Source of the DNA: Terrabacter sp. MAHUQ-38
GTDB lineage: Bacteria > Actinomycetota > Actinomycetes > Actinomycetales > Dermatophilaceae
Direction of reading: 5' to 3'
DNA: 64,000 nt
Assembly (NCBI RefSeq): GCF_014518425.1
Contig: NZ_JACVCU010000001.1
Span: forward strand, 186,001-250,000
Within the stretch, counting starts at the first letter, position 1, and every line of letters begins with the position of its first letter. The position numbers and the translations under genes are program-made. Positions 18,180 through 28,659 of the stretch are shown here, in pieces. The notes below the pieces were generated by a model. It saw nothing but the letters and a program-made list of their open reading frames with translations. It had not been told where the DNA came from and did not search any database.

Positions 18180-19592
18180 ATGGCTTCGCTTGCTGACGCA
18201 ACCCCGCCCATCGCGCTCGGGGCGCTCGACGGTCGCTACCGCGGCGCGGTGGCGCCGCTCGTCGACCACCTGTCGGAGGCGGCGCTCAACCGCCAGCGGG
18301 TGCACGTCGAGATCGAGTGGCTCGTCCACCAGACGACCCACGGCGTCGTGCCGGGCGTCCGGAAGCTGAGCGACGACGAGGTCGCGGCGCTGCGCGCGAT
18401 CGTCGACGACTTCGGCACCGACGAGGTGGCCGAGCTCGGCGAGATCGAGCGCGTCACGGTGCACGACGTCAAGGCGGTCGAGTACTTCCTCAAGGAGCGC
18501 CTGGCCAGGGTCGCGCACGCCCCGGAGGACAAGGGCATCGCCGAGCTCATCCACTTCGGCTGCACGAGCGAGGACATCAACAACCTCTCCTACGCCCTCA
18601 TGGTCAAGGGCGCCGTGCAGCAGGTGTGGCTGCCCAAGGCGCAGGCCCTCGTCGAGCAGGTCGCGACGATGGCGCGCGAGCTCAAGGACGTGCCGCTCCT
18701 CGCGCACACCCACGGCCAGCCCGCGACGCCGACGACGATGGGCAAGGAGCTCGCCGTCCTCGCGCACCGCCTCGGCCGGCAGCTGCGCCGCATCGAGAAG
18801 CAGGAGTACCTCGGCAAGTTCAACGGCGCCACCGGCACCTACGGCGCGCACGCCCTCGCCCTGCCTGACAACGACTGGCCCGCCATCTCGCGCGCGTTCG
18901 TCGAGGGCCTGGGCCTCACGTGGAACCCGCTCACCACCCAGATCGAGAGCCACGACTGGCAGGCCGAGCTCTACGCCGACGTGGCCCGGTTCAACCGGAT
19001 CCTGCACAACCTCTGCACCGACGTGTGGACCTACATCTCGATGGGCTACTTCGCGCAGGTGCGCGGCCAGGGCACCGTCGGGTCGAGCACGATGCCGCAC
19101 AAGGTCAACCCGATCCGCTTCGAGAACGCCGAGGCCAACCTCGAGGTGAGCAACGCCCTCCTCGACGTGCTCGGCGGCACACTCGTGCAGAGCCGCCTCC
19201 AGCGCGACCTCACCGACAGCTCGATGCAGCGCAACATCGGCACGGCCTTCGGCCACTCGCTGCTGGCTCTCGACAACGCGGCCCGCGGCCTCGCCGGTCT
19301 CGACGCGGTGCCCGAGGCGATGGCCGCCGACCTCGAGGCCAACTGGGAGGTGCTCGGCGAGCCGATCCAGTCCGCGATGAGGGCCCTTGGCGCGCAGGGC
19401 GTTCCAGGCATGGAGGAGCCGTACGAGCGGCTCAAGGAGCTGACCCGAGGCCGTCGCATCAACGGTGACGACCTGCGCGAGTTCGTCCGCGGGCTCGGGC
19501 TGCCGGCCGACGTCGAGGCCCGGTTCGTCGCGTTGACGCCGCAGACCTACACGGCCCTCGCGAGCCGGCTCGTCGACGACTACCTCGCCTGA
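18180..19592 (+). CDS. purB: Adenylosuccinate lyase
   Basis: 470 aa. Fumarase/aspartase superfamily signature GSSTMPHKVNP (catalytic serine ~302-303), LIHFGCTSEDINN and LLAHTHGQPATPT are all present. Cleaves SAICAR and adenylosuccinate in purine synthesis. The ATG at 18180 follows GGGAGGA; the longer frame upstream is not conserved. The 188-bp gap before it has no gene and carries two GTATGCCG-type octamers (18094, 18139). Convergent with copA, 18 bp apart. Confidence 0.93.
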   Translation: MASLADATPPIALGALDGRYRGAVAPLVDHLSEAALNRQRVHVEIEWLVHQTTHGVVPGVRKLSDDEVAALRAIVDDFGTDEVAELGEIERVTVHDVKAVEYFLKERLARVAHAPEDKGIAELIHFGCTSEDINNLSYALMVKGAVQQVWLPKAQALVEQVATMARELKDVPLLAHTHGQPATPTTMGKELAVLAHRLGRQLRRIEKQEYLGKFNGATGTYGAHALALPDNDWPAISRAFVEGLGLTWNPLTTQIESHDWQAELYADVARFNRILHNLCTDVWTYISMGYFAQVRGQGTVGSSTMPHKVNPIRFENAEANLEVSNALLDVLGGTLVQSRLQRDLTDSSMQRNIGTAFGHSLLALDNAARGLAGLDAVPEAMAADLEANWEVLGEPIQSAMRALGAQGVPGMEEPYERLKELTRGRRINGDDLREFVRGLGLPADVEARFVALTPQTYTALASRLVDDYLA

Positions 19593-19610
19593 GCCGGCCC
19601 GCGGAACCTG

Positions 19611-21980
19611 TCACTCTGCGGCGCGGAACCGCTTGAGCCGCAGGCTGTTCGTCACGACGAACACTGACGAGAACGCCATCGCCGCGCCGGCGAGCATCGG
19701 GTTGAGCAGTCCTGCGGCGGCGAGCGGCAGTGCGGCGACGTTGTAGGCGAACGCCCAGAAGAGGTTGCCCTTGATCGTCGCGAGGGTGCGCCGCGCGAGC
19801 CGGATCGCGTCGGCCGCGACCCGCAGGTCCCCGCGCACGAGCGTCAGGTCGCTCGCCTCGATCGCGACGTCGGTGCCGGTGCCCATGGCGAGGCCGAGGT
19901 CGGCCTGGGCCAGCGCGGCCGCGTCGTTGACCCCGTCGCCGACCATCGCCACGACGCGTCCCTCTGCCTGCAGCTGCTTGACGACGTCGACCTTGTCCGC
20001 GGGCAGCACCTCGGCGACGACGTCGTCCGCGGCGATGCCGACCTCGGCGGCCACCGCCCGCGCGGTCGCGGCGTTGTCGCCGGTGAGGAGCACCGGTCGC
20101 AGGCCGAGGTCCCTGAGCTCGGCGACGGCGCGCGCGGAGGTCGGCTTGACCGCGTCGGCGACCACGAGCACACCCCGGGCCGCGCCGTCCCACGCGACGA
20201 CGACCGCGGTGCCGCCCGACTCCTCGGCCCGGCGCAGCGCGTCAGCGAGGTCGTCCGGCACCTCGACCGCCCAGTCGCCGACGAACGAGGCGCGACCGAC
20301 GAGGACGGCGCGCGCGACCCCGTCGACGGTGACGACGCCCTGGACGCCGAGGCCGTCGGAGCTCGCGAAGTCCGCCACCGCCGGCAGCGCGCCGCCGGCC
20401 TGGATCGCGGTCGCGGTGCGCTCACGCGCGCCCGCCGCGACGGCCCGCGCGATCGGGTGCTCCGAGGCGTCCTCGACCGCGCCGGCCAGGCGCAGCACCT
20501 CGGCGGCGGACTCCCCGGCAGCCGGCACGACGTCGCGCAGCTCCATCCGGCCCGTCGTCACGGTGCCGGTCTTGTCGAGGACGACGGTGTCGACCCGACG
20601 CGTGGACTCGAGGACCTCGGGGCCCTTGATGAGGATGCCGAGCTGGGCGCCACGGCCGGTGCCGACCATGAGCGCGGTCGGTGTCGCGAGCCCGAGCGCG
20701 CACGGGCAGGCGATGATGAGGACCGCGACGGCCGCGGTGAAGGCTGCGGCCGTCCCCCCACCGGTGCCGAGCCAGAAGCCGAGCGTCGCGACGGCCAGCG
20801 CGATGACCACGGGCACGAAGATCCCGGACACGCGGTCGGCCAGACGCTGCACCTGCGCCTTGCCGTTCTGCGCATCCTCGACGAGCCGGGCCATCTGGGC
20901 GAGCTGCGTGTCCGACCCGACCCGCGTCGCCCGGATGACAAGCCGGCCGCCGGCGTTGACGGTGGCGCCGACGACGGCGTCGCCGGGCCGCACCTCGACG
21001 GGCACGGACTCACCCGTGAGCATCGACGCGTCCACGGCCGACGTGCCGTCCTCGACGACGCCGTCGGTGGCGATCTTCTCGCCGGGCCGGACGACGAACC
21101 GCGCGCCGACCCCGAGCGAGGCGACCGGCATACGCTCCTCGACGTCACGGCCGTCGGCCATCGGCCGCAGCACCGCGACGTCCTTGGCGCCCATCTCGAG
21201 CAGGGCGCGCAGCGCGGCGCCCGCGCGGCGCTTGGAGCGCGCTTCGGCGTACCGCCCCGCGAGGATGAAGGTCGTGACGCCGGCCGCGACCTCGAGGTAG
21301 ATGTTGGCCGAGCCGTCGGTGCGCGCGACCGTCAGCTCGAACGGGTGCGTCATGCCGGGCGCCCCCGCCTCACCGAGGAAGAGGGCCCACAGCGACCAGC
21401 CGAACGCGGCGAGCGTGCCCATCGAGACGAGGGTGTCCATGGTCGTCGTGCCGTGGCGCAGGTTCGTCCACGCCGCCCGGTGGAACGGCCAGGCACCCCA
21501 GACGATGACCGGCGCCGCGAGAGTCAGGGAGAGCCACTGCCAGTACGTGACCTGCAGGGCCGGCGCCATCGCCATCGCGATGACCGGGACCGTGAGCACC
21601 GTCGAGACGAGCAGCCGCTGCCGGAGCCAGCGCACGTGCTCGTCCGCCGGGTCGCCGGCCCGGTCGGTCGGGCGGCCGACGCCGTCGGGGGCCGTCGTCT
21701 CGGTCACCGGCGGTGCGGGGACCGTCGCGCCGTAGCCGGCCGCCTCGACGGTGCGGACGAGGTCCTCGGCGCTGAGGGTGCCGGGCGCGGTGACCCTGGC
21801 CTTCTCGGTGGCGTAGTTGACGGTCGCGGTGACGCCGTCGAGCTTGTTCAGCTTGCGCTCGATCCGGTTGGCGCACGAGGCGCAGGTCATGCCGGTGATG
21901 TCGAGCTCGATCGTGCTCGCTGCCGTGGCGTCCGTCAGGTCCGAGGCCGCCTGGAGGCGGGGGTCAGTGGCCGTGGCCAT
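19611..21980 (-). CDS. copA: Copper-translocating P1B-type ATPase (locus A)
   Basis: 789 aa. One N-terminal HMA domain with GMTCASC (C33, C36), eight transmembrane helices, the C425-P-C427 motif of Cu+/Ag+ pumps, phosphorylated D469 in DKTGT, the SEHPIARAV nucleotide-site motif and [12 protein letters not shown] near the C-terminus. Exports cytosolic Cu+. GAGGAG precedes the ATG at 21980, which lies 17 nt inside the upstream gene. Last gene of copZ - secreted protein - copA, under two CsoR boxes. Confidence 0.93.
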   Translation of the reverse strand: MATATDPRLQAASDLTDATAASTIELDITGMTCASCANRIERKLNKLDGVTATVNYATEKARVTAPGTLSAEDLVRTVEAAGYGATVPAPPVTETTAPDGVGRPTDRAGDPADEHVRWLRQRLLVSTVLTVPVIAMAMAPALQVTYWQWLSLTLAAPVIVWGAWPFHRAAWTNLRHGTTTMDTLVSMGTLAAFGWSLWALFLGEAGAPGMTHPFELTVARTDGSANIYLEVAAGVTTFILAGRYAEARSKRRAGAALRALLEMGAKDVAVLRPMADGRDVEERMPVASLGVGARFVVRPGEKIATDGVVEDGTSAVDASMLTGESVPVEVRPGDAVVGATVNAGGRLVIRATRVGSDTQLAQMARLVEDAQNGKAQVQRLADRVSGIFVPVVIALAVATLGFWLGTGGGTAAAFTAAVAVLIIACPCALGLATPTALMVGTGRGAQLGILIKGPEVLESTRRVDTVVLDKTGTVTTGRMELRDVVPAAGESAAEVLRLAGAVEDASEHPIARAVAAGARERTATAIQAGGALPAVADFASSDGLGVQGVVTVDGVARAVLVGRASFVGDWAVEVPDDLADALRRAEESGGTAVVVAWDGAARGVLVVADAVKPTSARAVAELRDLGLRPVLLTGDNAATARAVAAEVGIAADDVVAEVLPADKVDVVKQLQAEGRVVAMVGDGVNDAAALAQADLGLAMGTGTDVAIEASDLTLVRGDLRVAADAIRLARRTLATIKGNLFWAFAYNVAALPLAAAGLLNPMLAGAAMAFSSVFVVTNSLRLKRFRAAE

Positions 21981-22950
21981 CGGATGCTCCTCTCGTCGGG
22001 ATGCTGCCGTCAGTCGGGGTGCTGCCGTCGGCTGCGGAGCCCGTCGCCGTGACGACGAACGAGGCCGTGCGCACGACGCCCTGGTGCTGGAAGTCGAGGT
22101 GGAGGCCGTAGCCACCGGCGCTCGGCACCGCGGTGTGGAACACGACCTCGGGACCGGGCGTCGTGCGGCCGTCGCCGGGCTCGCCGTCCGGGTGGACGTG
22201 CAGGTAGGCGAGGTCTCCGTCGCGCAGGGCGACGAGGTGGCCGTAGGCGCCGAGGTAGGGGTCGAGGTCGGTGACGGGCCGTCCGTCCTTGCTCACCGTG
22301 AGCGCGAGGCGCGCGTCGCGGCCCGCGACGAGATCACCGGTGAGCGTCACCGTGTAGCCGTCGACCGTGGCCGTCCGGCTGGGCGCTGCGGGCGGCTCGG
22401 GCGTGAAGCTCCCCGCGACCGACAGGTCGGCTCCGAGGGTCAGCGGGTCGGCGCCGGTCGGCTTGAAGTCGGCGAAGAGCCGCCACGCGCCGGGGCGCAG
22501 GTCGAGGGTGGTCGACCACGTGCCGTCGGCGGCCAGCGTGGGGTGCACGTGCTGGAAGCCGCTCTGGTCGCGGCGCACGGCGATGAGGTGCAGCCGCTTC
22601 TCGTGCTGGACGTCGAAGCCCGTCACAGGACTGCCATCGGGTCCGGTCACCGTGAAGGAGACGGGGATGCCGGCGCCCGCCTGTGCGGACGGGGAGGCGA
22701 GTCGCAGGGCGTAGCCGTCCTGGGCCACCGCGAGGCCACCGGGCAGGGACGCGGCGGCCGCCGCGTCGTCGCCGGCAGGAGCGACGTGGCCCTCGCCGTC
22801 CGCGCCGTGTCCGTCGGCGTGCCCCGATGATGTCGCGGTGACGTCGGGGCCGACGGCTGCGCCGATCCCGAGGGCGGCCGCGAAGAGGGCCGCGAGCCCG
22901 AGGACGAAGCCGGCCACGCGGGCCGTGGTGCCGAACCGGTCGAGGTTCAT
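21964..22950 (-). CDS. Membrane-anchored His-rich protein of copper operon
   Basis: 328 aa. One N-terminal transmembrane/signal segment (~residues 9-32), then an extracytoplasmic part with His-rich strings at both ends ([13 protein letters not shown] near residue 40, SDGHGH at the very C-terminus) and two beta-rich repeats containing QHVHP and YLHVHPDG. No named family recognised with certainty; similar proteins occur in actinobacterial copper operons. Likely an extracytoplasmic metal-binding or delivery factor working with CopA. ATG overlaps the copZ stop (ATGA); its own 3' end overlaps copA by 17 nt. Confidence 0.72.
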   Translation of the reverse strand: MNLDRFGTTARVAGFVLGLAALFAAALGIGAAVGPDVTATSSGHADGHGADGEGHVAPAGDDAAAAASLPGGLAVAQDGYALRLASPSAQAGAGIPVSFTVTGPDGSPVTGFDVQHEKRLHLIAVRRDQSGFQHVHPTLAADGTWSTTLDLRPGAWRLFADFKPTGADPLTLGADLSVAGSFTPEPPAAPSRTATVDGYTVTLTGDLVAGRDARLALTVSKDGRPVTDLDPYLGAYGHLVALRDGDLAYLHVHPDGEPGDGRTTPGPEVVFHTAVPSAGGYGLHLDFQHQGVVRTASFVVTATGSAADGSTPTDGSIPTRGASDGHGH

Positions 22951-23162
22951 GACGCGCCCGCCAGGGCGTAGCCCGCGTCCTCGACCGCCGCGCGGACCGC
23001 GGCCTCGTCGACAGGGGCGGTCGCCGTCACAGTGAGGGATCCCGTCCCGAGGTCGACCGCGACGTGCTCGACGCCACTGATGGCGCCGACCTCCTCGGAC
23101 ACGGACGAGACGCAGTGGCCGCAGGTCATGCCGACGACGGTGTAGGTGCTGGTCTGGCTCAC
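22947..23162 (-). CDS. copZ: CopZ-like copper chaperone (HMA domain)
   Basis: 71 aa, a single ferredoxin-like HMA domain with GMTCGHC (MxCxxC) at ~residues 12-17 and the usual C-terminal VEDAGYAL. Carries Cu+ to CopA. GTG start with an AAAGG ribosome site 8 nt upstream. First gene of copper operon A; two CsoR-type boxes precede it. Confidence 0.88.
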   Translation of the reverse strand: MSQTSTYTVVGMTCGHCVSSVSEEVGAISGVEHVAVDLGTGSLTVTATAPVDEAAVRAAVEDAGYALAGAS

Positions 23163-23201
23163 GGTGGTGGCCTTTCTCGTGCTGGTCGGTGATCGGTGCG
23201 C

Positions 23202-23218
23202 ATACCCATAGGGGGTAT
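23202..23218. promoter_or_regulatory. CsoR box 1 of copper operon A
   Basis: ATACCC-ATAGG-GGGTAT, a perfect 6-5-6 inverted repeat, 40 bp upstream of the copZ start. Same architecture as CsoR operators described in actinobacteria. Confidence 0.8.
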
Positions 23219-23224
23219 GCCAAC

Positions 23225-23230
23225 ACCATA
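23225..23230 (-). promoter_or_regulatory. Candidate -10 box of copper operon A
   Basis: Reads TATGGT on the minus strand and lies between the two CsoR boxes, so bound repressor would cover the promoter. Not experimentally supported. Confidence 0.4.
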
Positions 23231-23244
23231 ACCCAACCAACCTG

Positions 23245-23261
23245 ATACCCACCAGGGGTAT
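23245..23261. promoter_or_regulatory. CsoR box 2 of copper operon A
   Basis: ATACCC-ACCAG-GGGTAT, a second perfect 6-5-6 inverted repeat, centre 43 bp from box 1. Confidence 0.78.
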
Positions 23262-23283
23262 TCCTTCGAGACTCCCGCGGGCC

Positions 23284-23601
23284 TCAGCCGGGCGGGCGGT
23301 CGAGGCGCTCGGCGGCGTCTCGCAGCACCTGGGCGAGGCGGGAGCCGAAGCGCTCCCCCGGGGTCGGCTCGCTCTCGATCCGTTCGCGCAGCGCGTCAGC
23401 CTCGGCCTGCGCGGCCGCACGGACCTCGGGATCCTCCGACGCGAGCCGCGCCGCCAGACCGGCGACCTCGCGGATCGCGTCGCCGACCGCCCACACCGCC
23501 GCAGCGGGCGAGGCCGTCAGCTCCTCCGGCCCACCCCCGGTACGTCCCGCCAGCCACCGCGTGCCGGGGCCGTATGCCGTGTGCTCGCGTTCGTCACTCA
23601 T
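23284..23601 (-). CDS. Small hypothetical protein downstream of the eCIS operon
   Basis: 105 aa, acidic and Ala/Glu/Arg-rich, with predicted helices (VRAAAQAEADALRERIESE, GSRLAQVLRDAAERL) and no membrane segment. GGAGGG sits before the ATG at 23601. It starts 18 nt after the stop of the giant eCIS protein, so it is probably the last cistron of that operon, but no family is recognised and a role in the injection system is only inferred from position. Confidence 0.6.
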   Translation of the reverse strand: MSDEREHTAYGPGTRWLAGRTGGGPEELTASPAAAVWAVGDAIREVAGLAARLASEDPEVRAAAQAEADALRERIESEPTPGERFGSRLAQVLRDAAERLDRPPG

Positions 23602-23619
23602 GGTTCCCTCCGTCGAGGT

Positions 23620-26600
23620 TCACCACCCGACCACGTCGAGGGCGGCCTCGAAGTCGCGGATGATCTGAATGTAGTTGCCGCTCTGCACCGCCGCGAGATC
23701 GCCGATCGTGAGGCCGGCCACCCGTCCAACGCCCTCGAGGTTGTACCAGACCGAGATCGCATCATCGAGGCGGGCAGCCGGGATGCCGGTCGTCCGACCG
23801 TTCCACACCCATGTCTCGATCTCCGTCATCACGGCGACCGCGAAGGCGTACGGCCCGTCGTGGCGGTGCTGCGTGTACAGCGTCCGCAGCCAGTTGTGGA
23901 AGTCACGGGACTGGCCGGTGCCAGCGCCACGCCGTCCTGACTCGTCACTGCTGAAGGCCCCGACGTGACCGGCGGGATCGGGCGTGAAGTGCCACAGGAC
24001 ATGTCTGGTCTGACTTCTGAGGGCGTTCTGGAAGTCCACCCACTTGACGGCGCGTGCGAGTGCCTCGGCATCCTGTGCGTCCAATGCCTGTCTCAGGAGC
24101 TCGGGGATCATGTTCGTGGGGATCCATTCGTGGTTGCCCGGCCTGATCTCGCGGAACCTCCTCTTCACGTACTCCTTCGTCGCCGGGCTCGAGCTCCAGA
24201 CGCCGAGGAACTGGGCGAGTGTGATCCCTCCGGACGACTGGGAGCGGGCCATCTCGCGAAGGAAGGTCGCGACGTCGCCGGCAGCCGTGATGGCGCTCTT
24301 CACAAGGGGGTTCACCGGGTCACCGGGCAGACCGACGAAAGCGCCCCAACGGCTTCCTGATGAGGTGAAGGTCATCGCCTGGATGGCGTCGCGAAGGGCG
24401 GCGTTGTCCTCCGCTGTCACGACGTGCAGCCCGTGCTGCTTCAGGCGCGACACTGCGTCGTTGCCGAGAGCCCGGATGAACTCCGTCCGGACGGTGTGTG
24501 ACGGGTCCGGAGAGTCCGTCTCGAACGCGTGGTTGCGGAACGTGCCCGAGGCTGCGCTCCGTGGATTGCTCTGGCTGCCGACGAGGAACCACGGCAGGAG
24601 CTGGCGGTGCGTGGCCGGACGCCCGAGGTAGGACGCCGCCGATGCGCTGTCCAGATCGGCCCGGGTCCAGATCGGCGTGGTGCCGTCCGGGTCGAGCTTG
24701 GGCGCGGTGACGGCGCCTTCCCATTGGGGGATCACGGTCGCGGCGTATGCCGACCCGTGGCCCTGGATGTGCGCTGCGATGTCGCGGAGGTACTCGTCGG
24801 GGTCCCTCTCCTCGAAGAGGGTGAACACCTCCCGAAGCAGAGAGGCGAGCGCCCGCTGCCGAGCCTCCAGCGAGTTGTCGGACGGCGGCTCCTGGTCGTC
24901 GTTCGGGTCGCGGTTCGCTGCCTCAAAGGCCTGCGCGAGCGCGTCGGCGTCGGCATCCATCGCCGTGAGCATCCCGTCGAGCTCCGTCAGCTTGGCGTCC
25001 GCCGCGGAGCGGTCCTCGACGTTCTCGATCGTCGAGAGTCGGCCCCGCCACTCGGCGGCCTTGTCACGGATCGCCGTCGGGGTCGAGGCGACCATGAGCG
25101 TCGCATCAGAGCCGGAGCGCTCGATCCAGGTGCGGTGGGCCTCGTGGGCGGCGCTGAACCGGACCGTCGTGCCCAGCTCGGTGTCGTCGCCGTGGCCCTC
25201 CTCGCCCTCCTCACCGCCGACTCCCATGCGCGCCAACAGCGCCCGCCCCCGCTCGGCGAGGAATCCGATGACCCGGTCCATGGCGGCATACACGATCGTC
25301 TGGAGGCGGGTGATGACCTCGGCCACCTCCCCGGGGAGCCCGCCGAGGTGAAGCAGGCCGGCGAGGAAGTCGATGACGGGCGGGATGAGCGAGGCGAGCG
25401 CCCGCTCGACGGCCGCCGCGAGCCCGCCGATGTTGCCGGCGATGACGTCGGCCATGCCGTTGACCACGGCCTCGACGAACCGGAAGATCCGGGCCGCGTT
25501 GCGGAAGATCCACGAGCACACCTGGTAGATGAGGTCGATGGCCTGGGCGATGGCGCCCACCGGGTTGAGCATCCCGACGACGCGGACCACGACCTGCTGG
25601 ATGAGCGTCTCCACGAGGTACTGCACCGCAGCCTCGAGGATCATGTTCACGATGTTCTCGGGGCTCAGCTGCTCCCTGATGAGCTCGACGAGCCCTTCGG
25701 GCCCGCGCTCGATGAGGACCGACACGAGCTGCCAGGCCGCCTCGATGACCTCGACGGCGGTCGGCCCGATGTGCCGCACGAGGATCTCCCGCACGCGCGG
25801 CCACGTGATCCCCATGAGCTGCAGCGCGAAGGTGAAGAGCGACCTCGGCGAGAAGTCGCGCGGCATCGGGATCGGACTCTCGAGGCCGGAGAAGAGCCAG
25901 TCCCAGAAGCCGCGCAGCACGTGCGTGCCGAAGTTGTCGAAGAACTGCTCGAAGCCCTGCTTGACCCCGGCGACGAGGTTGTTGATGAAGTTCTCTGGGT
26001 CGTCGGCGATGTCGGAGATGACCTGCTCGATGCGGGCGATCAACGCCCAGAAGGCTGCTGGCGGGATCCCCACGAGCCGGAGGAGCCCGTTGATGATGGC
26101 TCGGATCGGGTCGTCGATGAACTCCTCGATGGCGGCGACGACCCGCCCGATGAGACCGCCGGCCTCGTCGCGCCGGGCCTGAGCCTCGGCGTGCACCTCG
26201 TTGACGGCCTGCACCGCGCGCTGCGACACGTCCCGGACGAAGCTCGTCTGCGCGGCGGTGACCCGCTGGCTCAGGCCCTCGAGCATCCCGGCGAACCGCG
26301 CCCGCTCCGTCGCGGCCCACTCGGGGAACTCGGCCTCCATCGCCGTGAACGCCGCGTCGATGTCGTCCCGCGCGTGCTGGATGAGGGCCTGCGCCGCGGC
26401 GACGACACTGTTGACGTCGCTCGAGATGTCGGTGAGCAGGGTGCAGACGCCGTCGCCGAACTCCCGCTCGGCGCGGTTGTACTCGTCGGTGACCCAGTCG
26501 GGCAGGCCGCCGATGTAGTCGCCGACGGCGAGGATCGCGCCCCCGACACCGGAGTGCCGCTCGTCGATCCACCGCTTGACCCGGTCGAGGGTGTCGTGGA

Positions 26601-28659
26601 AGGCCTGCGACAGCTGCGCGAGCCCGGCGTCCCAGCGCGCGATCGCGGTGCGGCTCAAGGGCTCGAGGAGCGCGTCGACCTGGCGCTGCGCCTCGTCGTA
26701 GATGCCCTGCGCCCGGGCCGACACCGACTCGCGCGTCTGCTGCTCCGTCGTCACCATCCCGCCCTGGGCGGTGTCGACCGAGCCGACGGTGCCCGACCGC
26801 GACGCCCGCATCGCGGCGACGGCCTGCTGCTGGAGCTGCGCCATGTCCGCCTGGGCCGTGTCGACGGCCTGCTGCTGCTCGGTCTGGATCTGCTGGGGCG
26901 TCCGCTCCGCGGCCTCTCCGAGCTCGCCGCGCGCGGCGCGAGCCTCGGCGAAGGGCCCGTCCGGGATCTCGCGCGTCACCCGCGTGTCGATCCCGGAGTC
27001 GGCGATCCGCTGGTCGGTCGCGGCGACGTCCGCGTCGAGCGACGTGTTCTCCGGCGGGATCGGGTCGGGCGCGGCCCCGGCAGCGTCGACACCCATGCCG
27101 GGCGACGTCGGTGACGGCGTCTCGATCGGCGTGGGCGTCAAGGCGGGCGTCCCCGCCGGCGGGGACGCCATGGCGTCGTAGCTGTCACCGACCTGCGCCG
27201 TCTGCGTCTCGACCGAACCCGTGATCGTCGCACCCGCTGCCTGCGCCTCGTGCGTGGGGTCGGTCTCGATCAGCTCGTCCTCGTCCTCGGGACGGTTCTC
27301 GCGGATGGCAGTGCGGATCCGCTCGCACAGCTCGACGATCTCGGGGCTAGGCGCCGGCCGTTCGCCCAGCTCGGCGGCCAGCTCCTCCCGGGCGCGGGCG
27401 GCGGTCTCCGACGCCGGCTCCTCGACGGCTCCCCGCGAGTCCGCGACGTTCTCGTCGGCGGTGGGCAGGTCGCGGGCGGCTGCACCGGCGCCGCGCGCTC
27501 CCCCGGCCACCGCGCCGCCGCGCGCCGCCGCCGCGGGCGTCAGCGTCGAGGGCGGCTCGGGCATGATCAGCTCCACGACCGGCGGCGCCTCCTCCCCCTC
27601 GGCCGCGGGCTCGGGTATGCCGTCCGCTCCCGTCCCGGCGGCAGCACCCCCCGCGCCGGGCTCGGCCACGGCCGCCGTCGCCTGCTCGGGGGTCTCGGCC
27701 GTCGCCGCCTCTGCCTCGCCGGTACGGGCGGCGGCCCCCTCGCCGACCTCCGCAGACGGCGCGCCCTCGGGCACCGTCGCCGGCACGACGGTCGTGTCGG
27801 CGGGTGGCGCGGCCGGCGTCGGCGGCGCGGGCGGCACGAGCGGCTCGGGCTCGCCCGTCACCGCACCGAACAGCCCCGAGAGGGCGGCGCGGACGGCGGC
27901 GTCGAGCACGGCGAGCATCTCGGGGCTGTCGACCCCGTGGACCCCTGGAGCGAGGAAGAGGTCAGTGTCGGTGACGAACGCGGGAGCGCCGGCCACGGGG
28001 CTGTCCGGGTGCACCCGGATCGCGCTGACGTCGACCCCGAGGAGCCCGCGGTAGACCTCGGCGACGCGAGGGCTGAGCGGCAGACCGGGCGGTACCGCGT
28101 CGCCGGGCAGGTGGATCGTGGCTTGCGTGCCGGTCCTCGGCGCGTCGACGCCCTCCGGCGCCGACCACGCGGTCTCGGCCGGGAGCGGCCGCAGGTCGAC
28201 GCCGAGCGTCGTGCCGCGGAGCGTGACCGCCGGTGCGGCGAGAGGCTGTTCGGCGCTCCAGCCCTCGACCCGCCACGTCGCCTCGCCGAGGTGCAGGCCC
28301 ATGAGGCCGATGCGGGCCCGCATCTCGACGGTGCCGTCGAGCGAGCCGTCGGACCGGAAACCCGCGCGTCCGGTCAGCTCCGCGAAGGGAGCCCGGCCGC
28401 TGAGCACGACCGCTCCGCCGTCGACGCCCCACTCGGCCTGGACGGCCGCGAGGCCTCCCGCAGTCGTGGGCGGGTCGAGGGCGACGACGGCCGAGTCACC
28501 GGCCGGCCTCGGCACGGCGCCCAGCACCGGCGCACCGTCAGCCCCCGGCGCACGGGACGCGACGGCATACGTCAGCGGACGCGTCGTGCGGCTGCCGGCC
28601 CGTTCGGCCTCGGGGCCCGGGGACGCCGAACCGGCACGTGTCGTGACCGGCGTGCTCAC
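23620..28659 (-). CDS. Giant DUF4157-like eCIS-associated protein
   Basis: 1679 aa. Residues ~195-265 resemble the DUF4157 domain that marks eCIS-linked proteins (GVDVSAIRVHPDSPVAGAPAF ... DTDLFLAPGVHGVDSPE), but the zinc motif HExxH is replaced by LDAAVRAALSG. Then come a Pro/Ala/Glu-rich linker (~290-560), a coiled-coil stretch (~590-705, QTEQQQAVDTAQADMAQLQQQ), long amphipathic helices, and a hydrophobic segment (~1030-1145, NPVGAIAQAIDLIYQ) typical of these proteins. The last ~500 residues match nothing I know and could be the effector payload. GTG start overlaps the ATPase stop (GTGA). Effector, scaffold or secondary ruler are all possible. Confidence 0.72.
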   Translation of the reverse strand: MSTPVTTRAGSASPGPEAERAGSRTTRPLTYAVASRAPGADGAPVLGAVPRPAGDSAVVALDPPTTAGGLAAVQAEWGVDGGAVVLSGRAPFAELTGRAGFRSDGSLDGTVEMRARIGLMGLHLGEATWRVEGWSAEQPLAAPAVTLRGTTLGVDLRPLPAETAWSAPEGVDAPRTGTQATIHLPGDAVPPGLPLSPRVAEVYRGLLGVDVSAIRVHPDSPVAGAPAFVTDTDLFLAPGVHGVDSPEMLAVLDAAVRAALSGLFGAVTGEPEPLVPPAPPTPAAPPADTTVVPATVPEGAPSAEVGEGAAARTGEAEAATAETPEQATAAVAEPGAGGAAAGTGADGIPEPAAEGEEAPPVVELIMPEPPSTLTPAAAARGGAVAGGARGAGAAARDLPTADENVADSRGAVEEPASETAARAREELAAELGERPAPSPEIVELCERIRTAIRENRPEDEDELIETDPTHEAQAAGATITGSVETQTAQVGDSYDAMASPPAGTPALTPTPIETPSPTSPGMGVDAAGAAPDPIPPENTSLDADVAATDQRIADSGIDTRVTREIPDGPFAEARAARGELGEAAERTPQQIQTEQQQAVDTAQADMAQLQQQAVAAMRASRSGTVGSVDTAQGGMVTTEQQTRESVSARAQGIYDEAQRQVDALLEPLSRTAIARWDAGLAQLSQAFHDTLDRVKRWIDERHSGVGGAILAVGDYIGGLPDWVTDEYNRAEREFGDGVCTLLTDISSDVNSVVAAAQALIQHARDDIDAAFTAMEAEFPEWAATERARFAGMLEGLSQRVTAAQTSFVRDVSQRAVQAVNEVHAEAQARRDEAGGLIGRVVAAIEEFIDDPIRAIINGLLRLVGIPPAAFWALIARIEQVISDIADDPENFINNLVAGVKQGFEQFFDNFGTHVLRGFWDWLFSGLESPIPMPRDFSPRSLFTFALQLMGITWPRVREILVRHIGPTAVEVIEAAWQLVSVLIERGPEGLVELIREQLSPENIVNMILEAAVQYLVETLIQQVVVRVVGMLNPVGAIAQAIDLIYQVCSWIFRNAARIFRFVEAVVNGMADVIAGNIGGLAAAVERALASLIPPVIDFLAGLLHLGGLPGEVAEVITRLQTIVYAAMDRVIGFLAERGRALLARMGVGGEEGEEGHGDDTELGTTVRFSAAHEAHRTWIERSGSDATLMVASTPTAIRDKAAEWRGRLSTIENVEDRSAADAKLTELDGMLTAMDADADALAQAFEAANRDPNDDQEPPSDNSLEARQRALASLLREVFTLFEERDPDEYLRDIAAHIQGHGSAYAATVIPQWEGAVTAPKLDPDGTTPIWTRADLDSASAASYLGRPATHRQLLPWFLVGSQSNPRSAASGTFRNHAFETDSPDPSHTVRTEFIRALGNDAVSRLKQHGLHVVTAEDNAALRDAIQAMTFTSSGSRWGAFVGLPGDPVNPLVKSAITAAGDVATFLREMARSQSSGGITLAQFLGVWSSSPATKEYVKRRFREIRPGNHEWIPTNMIPELLRQALDAQDAEALARAVKWVDFQNALRSQTRHVLWHFTPDPAGHVGAFSSDESGRRGAGTGQSRDFHNWLRTLYTQHRHDGPYAFAVAVMTEIETWVWNGRTTGIPAARLDDAISVWYNLEGVGRVAGLTIGDLAAVQSGNYIQIIRDFEAALDVVGW

